DNA from: Bacteroidales bacterium
GTDB lineage: Bacteria; Bacteroidota; Bacteroidia; Bacteroidales; Bacteroidaceae
Assembly: GCA_029227175.1 (NCBI GenBank)
Contig: JAQXZK010000193.1
Span: 1 to 47,867 of the forward strand
Length of the DNA: 47,867 nt
Reading direction: 5' to 3'
The position numbers and the translations under genes are program-made. Positions 34,359 through 42,220 of this stretch are shown piece by piece. Under the pieces are notes generated by a model. It did no database searches. It saw only the letters and a program-made list of their open reading frames with translations, and was not told where the DNA came from. Within the stretch, counting starts at the first letter, position 1; the number at the start of each line of letters is the position of its first letter.

Positions 34359-34359
34359 G
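34329..34359 (+). promoter_or_regulatory. Promoter of the GT4 glycosyltransferase
   Basis: TTG (34329-34331), 20 bases, then TATCTTTG (34352-34359). The elements fall in the second copy of the 51-bp repeat. The start codon at 34428 is about 62 bases beyond the expected start of transcription. Confidence 0.65.
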
Positions 34360-34427
34360 CCGGTGGAAGTTGCAGCGGTTCTTCCCTTCATGCCGCGGCG
34401 TGCTGTCCGGTCAATCCTTATGTTGCT

Positions 34428-35615
34428 ATGAAAATACTCCTGGCCAATAAGTTCTATTATGCCCGTGGCGGTGACTGTGTCTACACCATGCAGCTTGAGC
34501 GCCTGCTTCTTGCACGGGGGCATGAGGTGGCTGTCTATGCCATGCAATATCCGAACAACGTACCGTCCCGTTGGGAGTCCTATTGGCCGTCGGCCATGAC
34601 ATCGTTGCAGGCTCTCACGCGTCCGTTTGGCGATGCGGAAGTACGTCGCACGTTTACGGCCCTTCTCGATGACTTCCGTCCGGACGTGGTCCATCTCCAG
34701 AATGTCCACACCCAGCTCAGTCCGCTGCTGGCCGAATTGGCCCACCGTCGCGGTATCGGGGTTTGCTGGACGCTGCACGACCCCAAGCCGGTGTGTCCCT
34801 CTCATGTGTGTACACGAGGGAGAGAGCTGTGTACCGACTGTTTCAGCCATCCTCTCTCGGTGGTGCGCCACCGCTGCATGCAACGGGGTGGCATCCTTGG
34901 TTCGTTCATCGGCTACTTAGAGGCACGTAAGTGGTCCGTAGAACGGTTGGAGCGGGCAACGGATTGTTTCATCTCCCCTTCTCTCTTCCTTCGCTCGCTT
35001 TTATTACGAGGCGGCTTCTCTCCCCACAAAGTCACAGTGCTCCCTAATTTCGTTCCCGACGACCGATTGTTTCCCGTCGTTTCCAATCGTCAGCCTCATT
35101 ATATCTATGTCGGTCGCCTCTCGTGCGAGAAGGGTGTCGAGACGCTCTGCCGCGCAGCGGCCCGTCTGCCTCATCGCCTGATTGTGGTGGGCGATGGTGA
35201 ACTGCTCGAGCCGCTCCGTGCGAAGTATGGTGGGGTGGTCGACTTCCGCGGCCGTTTGAACTGGGTACAGTTTGCACCTCTGCTGGCCTCTGCCCGCTTC
35301 TCTGTCATCCCATCAGAGTGGGCCGAGAACAATCCTCTCGCTGCCATCGAGAGTCTCGTGCTCGGAACCCCGGTGTTGGGGGCTGATGTGGGTGGTATTC
35401 CCGAGCTGGTACTTCCTCCGGGACTTCCCGCCAACGGCATGACATTCCGCTCTGCCGACGTCGACAAGCTTGTACAGGCTATCCGCTCCATGTGGGAGAC
35501 AATATTCGATTATCAGGCTGTAGCCGACCGCGCCCGCCGACAGTTTGCGGCTCATGTGCATGCCGAGCGATTGGAACAGCTCTATCTTCAGGTTTCCGCC
35601 TCCGCTATGCAATGA
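34428..35615 (+). CDS. GT4-family glycosyltransferase
   Basis: A 395-residue GT-B enzyme that should transfer a sugar in surface polysaccharide or glycolipid synthesis; donor and acceptor unknown. It begins MKILLANKFYYARGGDCVYT, with the N-lobe loop of GT4 enzymes. VVHLQNVHTQLSPLL, a Cys-rich patch (CPSHVCTRGRELCTDC) of possible zinc-binding nature, IYVGRLSCEKGVETL, VGDGELLEPLRA and the donor-binding PSEWAENNPLAAIESLVLGTPV with the GT4 E-x7-E pattern follow. The frame is open from 34272 but the first 52 codons lie over the promoter and repeat, so ATG 34428 is used. The gene is GC-rich and alone on its strand. There is no glycan gene cluster around it. Confidence 0.88.
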   Translation: MKILLANKFYYARGGDCVYTMQLERLLLARGHEVAVYAMQYPNNVPSRWESYWPSAMTSLQALTRPFGDAEVRRTFTALLDDFRPDVVHLQNVHTQLSPLLAELAHRRGIGVCWTLHDPKPVCPSHVCTRGRELCTDCFSHPLSVVRHRCMQRGGILGSFIGYLEARKWSVERLERATDCFISPSLFLRSLLLRGGFSPHKVTVLPNFVPDDRLFPVVSNRQPHYIYVGRLSCEKGVETLCRAAARLPHRLIVVGDGELLEPLRAKYGGVVDFRGRLNWVQFAPLLASARFSVIPSEWAENNPLAAIESLVLGTPVLGADVGGIPELVLPPGLPANGMTFRSADVDKLVQAIRSMWETIFDYQAVADRARRQFAAHVHAERLEQLYLQVSASAMQ

Positions 35616-35701
35616 GTGTATCCATATTGAGGTAAAGATAGTAAAATAATCAGACAAATTGCGGATTTTTCAGGAACGGCGCGACCAAAGCTGTTTTTTG
35701 G

Positions 35702-35770
35702 CCTTGCCATTTATATGATTTGGCAAGGTCGAATCATATAAATGACATAGCCGAATCATATAAATGACAT
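35702..35770. repeat. Hairpin followed by two 19-bp direct repeats
   Basis: CCTTGCCA (35702-35709) pairs with TGGCAAGG (35721-35728). Direct copies of CGAATCATATAAATGACAT follow at 35730-35748 and 35752-35770. The first 13 bases of ATTTATATGATT in the hairpin loop are the reverse complement of the repeat core, so the three elements are related in sequence. Confidence 0.8.
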
Positions 35771-35924
35771 GGGCGAAGTTTCTCTTTGATTCAGGTGCCT
35801 TTACAGGTATCTGTAGCAGGGGTAGAGTCAAGTCTGCGTCCTTTGAATAGGTGTGGTAAAAAAATCGGACATTCTCTATTGGGTCTCAATGATTTGAAGA
35901 TTTCGAACGCGCGTGTTCATAATC

Positions 35925-35945
35925 CATTTGAACGATGTTCAAATG
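35925..35945. repeat. Perfect 9-bp inverted repeat
   Basis: CATTTGAAC, GAT, GTTCAAATG: two perfect 9-base arms with a 3-base centre. It has the size of a dimeric regulator site, but no gene start is near, and it may instead be part of a structured non-coding RNA. Confidence 0.6.
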
Positions 35946-36022
35946 CCATTATAATGCCGTTTGAATGCCATTTAAACCCGACTCTAAAAGACCGATTCGG
36001 ATTTAGGAAGTCGGTGAGGGGC

Positions 36023-36056
36023 AAAAAAGAAGAGGAGCCGCTGGGCTCCTCTTCTT
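36023..36056 (-). terminator. Rho-independent terminator of the GH109-like gene
   Basis: On the minus strand a 13-bp perfect stem (arms at 36044-36056 and 36027-36039) with a 4-base loop is followed directly by a run of T. It ends 28 bases after the stop codon at 36084. Confidence 0.9.
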
Positions 36057-36083
36057 GATATGTTTCGGTTAGAAAGGGGAAAA

Positions 36084-37634
36084 TTACTTCTCTTCGGCAG
36101 CTGCCCATTCCTGAGCACCCTTTTCCTTGAGCTGAGCGGTGAATGCTTCAGCCTTAGCCTCTGTTTCTTTCTCTTCTGCTTCAGAAGCGTATGCGTGACG
36201 GTAACCCTTAACCTTGTTCCAGTCTCCACGAGTGAAGTCTGGGAATGCTACTGCAGCACAGTTGTTGTCCATAGAGAGTTCGCCCAGTTCGGCCAGACAG
36301 CACCATTCTGCAAGGTCATATACGTCCATGTCAAGTGGAAGACCGTTCTGGAGACAGTAAACAAGACGGCTGTCCATGATGAAGTCCATACCGCCGTGAC
36401 CGCCTACCTTCTTGGCAATCTCAGAGTACTTCTTCTGGATAGGGTGACGATATTTCTCAATGAGAGCATCCTTGTCTTCCTTCTTCATGAACTCGTGTCC
36501 GCTGAGATCGTCGACTGGCTTCACGCCGGCAGCCTCAAGGTCGGCAGAGCTGAGGGTATAACCTTCGATAGGATACTTGTTGGCAAAACCCTTGGAACCG
36601 GTGAGCTGATAGAGACGGTTGTAAGGCTGGTGTGTCATGACGCAATGCTGGATTTCGATAACCTTTCCGTTTTCGGTGCGGATGAGGGTTGTCGTGTGAT
36701 CTCCGTTGCGGAAGTCTACTTCAGTACCGAGACGTTCTTCTGCCAGTGCTTTTCCGTTTACAGACTTTGTATCCATAGCCACGAGAGTCTTCATGCGGTC
36801 TCCACGGTGAATGTCAAGCGCTTGTGCAACCGGACCGAGGCCGTGAGTAGCATAAACGTCGCCACGGTGCTTCATGTTGAACTCAAGACGCCAGCCGAGT
36901 TTGTCGTTCTCGTCTTTCTTCCAGTATTCATCCCAGTAGGGTTCGAGGTTGTGGATGTAAGCACCCTGAGCGCGGAGGATTTCACCGAATACACCGTTTT
37001 GAGCCATGTTGAGGGTGTTGATTTCAAACCAGTCATAGCAGCAGTTTTCGAGAATCATACAGTGCTTGCGGCTCTTCTCACTCAGGTTGATGAGCTCCCA
37101 GCATTCCTTGAGGTTCATGGCTGACGGAACTTCAATAGCCACGTTCTTGCCGTTTTCGAGGGCGCACTTGGCTACAGGGAAGTGATGCAACCAGTCTGTA
37201 GCAACGTATACGAGGTCAATATCCTCGCGTTTGCAGAGTTCTTCGTAACCGGTTTCGCCATAGTAGACGTCAGCCTTAGGCATAGAAGCTTCGCGGAGGT
37301 ACTTGTTACACTTCTCTGCACGTTCCTGTTCGTAGTCGCAGAGAGCCATGATTTGTACACCAGGGATGTAGGTGAAGCGCTTTACTGCACCAGGGCCACG
37401 CATACCAAGACCAACAAATCCCACACGTACCACATCCATCTTAGGGACGGTAAGTCCGACTACACTCTGCTGGTCGGCAGGGCGAGCAGGTGTTTCTACA
37501 ACGATGGTTCCGTTCTCCCAATGCCAGTTTGTACCAAGGTCGTTGGTAAACGTAGTCGGAGTAGAAGAACATGAAGTCACGAGGGCACAGATGAGTGCGC
37601 ATGCTACATAGAGCATAGATTTCATTTTTTTCAT
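36084..37634 (-). CDS. GH109-like lipoprotein of the Gfo/Idh/MocA family
   Basis: NAD-dependent enzymes of this kind (glycoside hydrolase family 109) remove alpha-N-acetylgalactosamine, for example from mucin glycans. The 516-residue product has a lipoprotein signal (hydrophobic stretch with lipobox VTSC, C22). The Rossmann fold VGFVGLGMRGPGAVKRF comes next, then ALCDYEQERAEK, the EVPSAM signature and NMKHRGDVYATHGLGPVAQAL, typical of GH109. The C-terminal tail is Glu/Ala/Lys-rich and low in complexity. Met1 or Met4 may be the start. It is a single gene with its own terminator. GH109 rather than a plain dehydrogenase is favoured by the lipobox and length, but substrate is not proven. Confidence 0.85.
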   Translation of the reverse strand: MKKMKSMLYVACALICALVTSCSSTPTTFTNDLGTNWHWENGTIVVETPARPADQQSVVGLTVPKMDVVRVGFVGLGMRGPGAVKRFTYIPGVQIMALCDYEQERAEKCNKYLREASMPKADVYYGETGYEELCKREDIDLVYVATDWLHHFPVAKCALENGKNVAIEVPSAMNLKECWELINLSEKSRKHCMILENCCYDWFEINTLNMAQNGVFGEILRAQGAYIHNLEPYWDEYWKKDENDKLGWRLEFNMKHRGDVYATHGLGPVAQALDIHRGDRMKTLVAMDTKSVNGKALAEERLGTEVDFRNGDHTTTLIRTENGKVIEIQHCVMTHQPYNRLYQLTGSKGFANKYPIEGYTLSSADLEAAGVKPVDDLSGHEFMKKEDKDALIEKYRHPIQKKYSEIAKKVGGHGGMDFIMDSRLVYCLQNGLPLDMDVYDLAEWCCLAELGELSMDNNCAAVAFPDFTRGDWNKVKGYRHAYASEAEEKETEAKAEAFTAQLKEKGAQEWAAAEEK

Positions 37635-37714
37635 TCTGATTATGAATCTTTTAAAGGAGTTAGTAAAAAAAGTAATAGTTTCGTTGACAATTGAATATGT
37701 TTCGAGGCGGAGTC

Positions 37715-38815
37715 TTACTTGGATATCTCTACGATTTGTGTAGGAGCCATCTCAACGTTCCGCCGGTCGACCTGACGAACGAGGGCAGCTGCCAGTTGGA
37801 GGAAAGAGCGACCGGTGATGGTGTCTTCGTCCAAGGCAACAGGAGAACCCTGGTCTCCGCTCTCACAGATGCGTTGAACGAGAGGAATCTGCCCAATCAA
37901 GGGAATGTTCATCTCTTCTGCCAGATTCTTACAGCCCTCTTTGCCAAAGATATAGTAGCGGTTCTCCGGCAGTTCGGCAGGGGTGAACCATGCCATGTTC
38001 TCCACCAGTCCGAGGATAGGGACGTTGACCTTGTCGTTGGTGAACATGTTGATGCCTTTGCGCGCATCGGCCAAGGCTACGGCTTGAGGCGTGCTGACCA
38101 CAATCGCACCGGTGAGTGCCAGAGTCTGGACAATCGTGAGATGGATGTCGCTGGTTCCGGGAGGAAGGTCAATGAGGAAATAGTCCAGTTCTCCCCACAT
38201 CGCGTCACCAATAAGTTGCTTGAGCGCGTTACTTGCCATGCCGCCTCGCCAAAGTGTGGCTTGATCCGGGTCGACAAAGAAACCGATGGATAGTAGCTTG
38301 ACCCCATATTTTTCTATAGGAACGATGAGGTCACGTCCGTCAACCGTCTGCGCATAGGGGCGTGCGTCTTCCACCTGAAACATCTTAGGTACGGAAGGAC
38401 CAAAGATATCAGCGTCAAGCAGACCAACCTTGTAGCCTAACTTACAGAGCGAAACAGCAAGATTGGCAGCGACGGTGCTTTTGCCTACACCCCCCTTGCC
38501 GGAAGAGATTCCGATGATGTTTTTCACTCCGGGAAGGAGTTTCCCGACTTCCGGGCGCGGAGCCTGACGGCTTTCTGTTGTAATGTTTACCGTAATGTCG
38601 TTGGAGATATAGGTTCGAATAGCTGTTTCTGCGGCCTTAACTACCGACTTCATGAAGGGGTCGGTAGGCTTTTCGAAGATGATGGAGAAACTGACATTCA
38701 TGCCGTCAATGCGCATGTTGTCAGCAATCATCTCGGCTTCAACTAAGTTCTTGCCATTGCCCGGATAGCGGACGGTGGCAAGTGCATCTAATATAAGTTT
38801 TGGATATAGAGTCAT
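37715..38815 (-). CDS. Mrp/NBP35-family iron-sulphur carrier ATPase
   Basis: Carries and delivers Fe-S clusters to target apoproteins in other bacteria. The 366-residue product has a MIP18-like N-terminal domain (MTLYPKLILDALATVRYPG). The deviant P-loop GKGGVGKST is at 106-114, then LLDADIFGPSVPKMF and FLIDLPPGTSDIHLT. The Cys-x-x-Cys pair that usually follows ENM in the C-terminal part is missing: here ENMAWFTPAELPENRYYIFG has no Cys. This may be a lineage feature, and means cluster binding should differ from Mrp/ApbC of enterobacteria. It lies 6 bases after trmB on the same strand. Confidence 0.9.
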   Translation of the reverse strand: MTLYPKLILDALATVRYPGNGKNLVEAEMIADNMRIDGMNVSFSIIFEKPTDPFMKSVVKAAETAIRTYISNDITVNITTESRQAPRPEVGKLLPGVKNIIGISSGKGGVGKSTVAANLAVSLCKLGYKVGLLDADIFGPSVPKMFQVEDARPYAQTVDGRDLIVPIEKYGVKLLSIGFFVDPDQATLWRGGMASNALKQLIGDAMWGELDYFLIDLPPGTSDIHLTIVQTLALTGAIVVSTPQAVALADARKGINMFTNDKVNVPILGLVENMAWFTPAELPENRYYIFGKEGCKNLAEEMNIPLIGQIPLVQRICESGDQGSPVALDEDTITGRSFLQLAAALVRQVDRRNVEMAPTQIVEISK

Positions 38816-38821
38816 GTGTAT

Positions 38822-39595
38822 TTATTTAGATGTATGGAGAGAACTGCGTTTTTCACGACTGTAACTGCGGTAGGTGTCGAGTTCGATTTCAACGTCCGGT
38901 TCGACAAGTGTTCCTTCGTGCGGCAGTCTGAAACGCAGGTACTTGATGCTGATTCCATGGTCAAGCCACATCTGTTCGTAATAGGTGCGTATCTCGCGAA
39001 GCGATTCCAATCCTTCGGGAATCACCGTTTGCTCGTCGTAGAGGTTGAATGTAGCATATTCGAGCGGCAGGTGATTGGCTTCTATCATATAATGTGTATA
39101 GGTGGCCATGAAGTTTGAATCGGTCTTGACATTGATGAGTCCGTCTGGTTGCAGGAATTTGCGGTAACGTTCCATGAAATAGGTTGACGTCAGTCGTTTG
39201 GTGGCTTTCTTCATTTGCGGGTCGCTGAAGGTGAGCCAGATCTCGCTTACCTCATTCGGAGCAAAGAAACGTTCGATTATTTCTATGTTTGTGCGCAGGA
39301 ATGCCACGTTTGTCATGCCTTCTTCAAGGGACTGCTTAGCGCCTGTCCACATGCGGGCTCCTTTGATGTCAACACCGATGAAGTTCTTATCTGGGAATCG
39401 CTTGCCAAGGCCAATGGTGTACTCACCACGTCCACAACCCAACTCTAAGATAATAGGGTTGTCATTGTGGAAGAATTCCTCATTCCAATGTCCTCGCAAG
39501 TCACATTGGAACTGGTCTGCAATAGAGAATGGAAATTCAAAGACATGGGGAAATCTCGCCATGTCAGCAAATTTCTCGAGTTTTCCTTTTCCCAT
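38822..39595 (-). CDS. trmB: tRNA (guanine-N(7)-)-methyltransferase TrmB
   Basis: Makes m7G46 in the variable loop of tRNAs. The 257-residue product has the SAM motif [27 protein letters not shown], and the TrmB region [20 protein letters not shown] (where many homologues read FPDPWPKKRHKKRR). Then come [13 protein letters not shown] and NVKTDSNF. The DPQ form is common in Bacteroidetes, as far as I recall. It lies between ilvE (20 bases upstream) and mrp (6 bases downstream), one probable transcript. Confidence 0.92.
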   Translation of the reverse strand: MGKGKLEKFADMARFPHVFEFPFSIADQFQCDLRGHWNEEFFHNDNPIILELGCGRGEYTIGLGKRFPDKNFIGVDIKGARMWTGAKQSLEEGMTNVAFLRTNIEIIERFFAPNEVSEIWLTFSDPQMKKATKRLTSTYFMERYRKFLQPDGLINVKTDSNFMATYTHYMIEANHLPLEYATFNLYDEQTVIPEGLESLREIRTYYEQMWLDHGISIKYLRFRLPHEGTLVEPDVEIELDTYRSYSREKRSSLHTSK

Positions 39596-39615
39596 AGAAC
39601 TTGTACTTTGTCAAA

Positions 39616-40638
39616 TTAGTCGATAATAACCTTGGTCCATCCGTGGATATCGGGTTCTGTACCATACTGTATACCACGTAACAGATTGTACAGTTTGGTG
39701 CAGATAGGTCCTGGTTTGCCGTCCTTGGAGAAAACAAATGATTTCTTTTCTTCCAAGTCATCAATCTTGGAAATCGGTGAGATGACGGCAGCTGTTCCAC
39801 ATGCTCCGGCTTCTTCGAAGGTGGACAACTCTTCTTCTGGAATCTGGCGACGTTCTACCTTCAATCCAAGATCCTCGGCCAACTGCATCAAGCTTTTGTT
39901 GGTGATGGATGGGAGAATAGAGGTGGATTTAGGTGTCACATAAGTGTTGTTCTTGATGCCGAAGAAATTGGCTGCACCACACTCATCCATGTATTTCTTC
40001 TCTTTCGCATCAAGATAGAACTCACAGGCATAACCCAAATCGTGAGCCATCTTGTTGGCGCGGAGTGAGGCAGCGTAATTGCCACCAACCTTATAGATAC
40101 CTGTTCCGAGCGGAGCAGAACGGTCGTATTCGCGTATAATTACATAAGGGTTAGTTGAAAAACCTCCTTTGAAGTAAGGACCTACCGGTGTAACGAAAAT
40201 CATGAATAAATATTCCTCGGAAGGATGAACACCGACCTGTGCGCTTGTTCCAATCAAAAGTGGGCGTATATAAAGGGTGGCACCACTTTCATAAGGTGGA
40301 ATGAAGCGCTCGTTGAGGCGAACGACTTTTGTCACCATTTCTTCAAACAACTCGGTTGGAAGTTCTGGCATGAGAATGCCACGACATGTGCTCTGAAGGC
40401 GGGCCGCATTTTCGTCCATTCGGAAGACACGAACCTTCCCATCCGGACAGCGGTATGCCTTGAGGCCTTCGAATGCTTCCTGACCGTAGTGTAAACAAGT
40501 GGCAGCCATATGCATAGGAATAGTCTCTTCACTACATACTTCAATCTCTCCCCATTTGCCGTTGCGATAGTAGCAGCGAACGTTATAATCGGTTTTGCGA
40601 TAGCCAAAACCTAAAGTAGACCAATCTAAATCTTGCAT
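39616..40638 (-). CDS. ilvE: Branched-chain amino acid aminotransferase
   Basis: PLP enzyme that interconverts Leu, Ile and Val with their 2-oxo acids. From ATG 40638 (MQDLDWSTLGFGYRKTDYNV) it is 340 residues, type II BCAT. The PLP lysine is in GIYKVGGNYAAS. Other landmarks are HYGQEAFEGLKAY, DENAARLQ, ATLYIRPLLIGT and DECGAANFFGI. The frame opens at 40653 with five extra residues; I prefer the inner ATG on N-terminal similarity. It appears to head the ilvE-trmB-mrp run. Confidence 0.95.
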   Translation of the reverse strand: MQDLDWSTLGFGYRKTDYNVRCYYRNGKWGEIEVCSEETIPMHMAATCLHYGQEAFEGLKAYRCPDGKVRVFRMDENAARLQSTCRGILMPELPTELFEEMVTKVVRLNERFIPPYESGATLYIRPLLIGTSAQVGVHPSEEYLFMIFVTPVGPYFKGGFSTNPYVIIREYDRSAPLGTGIYKVGGNYAASLRANKMAHDLGYACEFYLDAKEKKYMDECGAANFFGIKNNTYVTPKSTSILPSITNKSLMQLAEDLGLKVERRQIPEEELSTFEEAGACGTAAVISPISKIDDLEEKKSFVFSKDGKPGPICTKLYNLLRGIQYGTEPDIHGWTKVIID

Positions 40639-40676
40639 ATTACACAAATTCATTAATATATAAATACTTTTCGTTA

Positions 40677-40684
40677 CAAATGTA
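40677..40684 (-). promoter_or_regulatory. -7 box for ilvE-trmB-mrp
   Basis: The minus strand reads TACATTTG, a full TAnnTTTG match just after the xseB stop, 38 bases before the chosen ilvE ATG. The -33 position falls inside the end of xseB and shows no TTTG. Confidence 0.5.
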
Positions 40685-40688
40685 GGGC

Positions 40689-40892
40689 TTATTCTTTGGA
40701 TTCTTGCCCGTTAGAGAGTAATTTTTCAATTTCCGCATCAGCTTTTGTCAGTTTATCCTTACAGAAAGTGATAATTTTGTTTGCTTCTTTGATTTTTTCG
40801 GCCAAATCGTCAATTTCCAACTCGTTATTGTCTATTTGTCGGACAATTTCTTCAAGTTGTGCCATGGCTTCTGAATAGGTTCTCTTTTTCAT
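40689..40892 (-). CDS. xseB: Exodeoxyribonuclease VII small subunit
   Basis: The 67-residue product (MKKRTYSEAMAQLEEIVRQI, then NNELEIDDLAEKIKEANKII) is a helical hairpin, typical in length and pattern of XseB. Several copies bind XseA to make the nuclease that trims single-stranded DNA in both directions. Its ATG overlaps the xseA stop by 4 bases, so translation is coupled. Confidence 0.93.
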   Translation of the reverse strand: MKKRTYSEAMAQLEEIVRQIDNNELEIDDLAEKIKEANKIITFCKDKLTKADAEIEKLLSNGQESKE

Positions 40893-42220
40893 GAGGATGT
40901 GGATGAGGAGTTATTGTCTTTTTTAATCTTGGTAATAGTGGACAGCGTCTGACCGTTTAGAAAAACGGTCGTAATTTGGTCACCGTTTTTCAGCGATGAA
41001 ACGTCTTTGACGGTCTTCCCATTGAGCAGTGTCAGTGAGTATCCTTTGGCAAGGAGATTCACCGGAGATGCTAACTGAATTTTCTGGGCGAGTAACTCGA
41101 TTTGATGTTTCTTCCTTGTCAGGAGTGACTGTGCTTTGCTCCATAGTTTTTGTTCCAGGAGGGATATCTTCTGCCTGTTGCGTTCTATGTGCCTGCCTGT
41201 CGCGTTCGGAATGGATGACGAAATCTTCTGGAGTTGATGGTGTTCATACCTAAGTCGATAGAGTGTAGCGGATGGCAGGCGATAGATAGCGTCATTCAGT
41301 CGTTTCTTTTCGAGGTTGAGTTTCTCGGCTATGCTGCGATGTAGGTGGTCCTTCAACAGAAGGAGTTCCTCCTCGGCATTTTGCATGTGATTGATTAGAA
41401 ACTCTGCTGCGGCAGTGGGGGTCTTTACATGGGTGTGGGCGACAATGTCCAGGATTGTCTCGTCCCGTTCATGGCCAATGCCGGTAATGATGGGCAGTGG
41501 GAACTGGGCGCACGAAGCAGCCAGCAGATAGGTGTCAAAACCAAGCAGGTCGGAACTGGCTCCTCCACCGCGTATGATGACCACAGCGTCAAAGTCATCT
41601 TGTCTCTCAAGGATGCGGTCCATAGCTACAAGCATGCTTTGTTCGACACCGTCACCTTGCATGATGGACTGAAACAGCGTTGTTTCGAAATAGTAGTGGT
41701 GTGGATTATTGGCCAGTTGGTTGCAGAAGTCCCCGTAACCGGCGGCCGTGCTGGATGAAATAATGGCGATGCGCTTTGTAAGTTGAGGGAGTGTCAATTC
41801 TTTGTTGAGGTTGAGCACACCTTCTTCTTTGAGACGACGTAGTATCTCTTGTCGACGCAGTGCCAGGTCTCCTAAAGTGTATGTGGGGTCAATGTCCTGA
41901 ATGACGAGGCTATATCCGTACAGTTCGTGAAACTGTATGGATACCTCAATCAGTACTTTGATGGTACTGGTAAAGGTTTGGTGGGTCGTCTCTTCAAAAT
42001 AAGGCTTCAGAATCTTAAACCTGTTGGCCCAAATGACACCTCGTGCTTTGGCGATGATTTGATTACCGACAGCAGACTTTTGTATGAGTTCAACGTAGCA
42101 ATGTCCGCTGTTGATATGCACTTCGTTAAGCTCTGCCTGAATCCAATAGCTTTCTTCAAGACTGTATGCAAGTGTAGAGCGTACGAGGCTGTTCAATTCG
42201 TATAATGAAAGGGCAGTCAA
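40889..42220 (-). CDS. xseA: Exodeoxyribonuclease VII large subunit
   Basis: Catalytic subunit of ExoVII. The 443-residue product has an N-terminal OB-fold (LNEVHINSGHCYVELIQKS), the nuclease domain with RIAIISSSTAAGYGDFCNQL, VVIIRGGGASSDLLGFD and ITGIGHERDETILDIVAH, and a C-terminal coiled coil followed by NLLAKGYSLTLLNGK. All are diagnostic of XseA. It overlaps both neighbours by 4 bases, the upstream subtilase gene and downstream xseB, so a secreted protease and a DNA exonuclease share translation coupling. Confidence 0.96.
   Translation of the reverse strand: MTALSLYELNSLVRSTLAYSLEESYWIQAELNEVHINSGHCYVELIQKSAVGNQIIAKARGVIWANRFKILKPYFEETTHQTFTSTIKVLIEVSIQFHELYGYSLVIQDIDPTYTLGDLALRRQEILRRLKEEGVLNLNKELTLPQLTKRIAIISSSTAAGYGDFCNQLANNPHHYYFETTLFQSIMQGDGVEQSMLVAMDRILERQDDFDAVVIIRGGGASSDLLGFDTYLLAASCAQFPLPIITGIGHERDETILDIVAHTHVKTPTAAAEFLINHMQNAEEELLLLKDHLHRSIAEKLNLEKKRLNDAIYRLPSATLYRLRYEHHQLQKISSSIPNATGRHIERNRQKISLLEQKLWSKAQSLLTRKKHQIELLAQKIQLASPVNLLAKGYSLTLLNGKTVKDVSSLKNGDQITTVFLNGQTLSTITKIKKDNNSSSTSS

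Larger units (their letters stand above)
35616..36022. other. Gene-free, repeat-rich stretch after the glycosyltransferase
   Basis: No coding sequence is supported between the converging glycosyltransferase and GH109-like genes. The stretch holds a hairpin plus two direct repeats (35702-35770), a perfect 9-bp inverted repeat (35925-35945), GAACGCGCGTGTTC near 35904, and two copies of AATGCCATT. The many short repeats suggest a non-coding RNA or remnants of small repeated elements; which one is open. Confidence 0.45.

Noticed and set aside
34272..34427. N-terminal extension of the glycosyltransferase
   Set aside because: It would begin inside the 51-bp repeat and cover the promoter; MKILLANKFYY at 34428 is the normal GT4 start.
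36060..37124. 354-codon plus-strand ORF opposite the GH109-like gene
   Set aside because: Shadow of a real gene: the minus strand has a clear lipoprotein signal and GH109 motifs, the plus frame has none.
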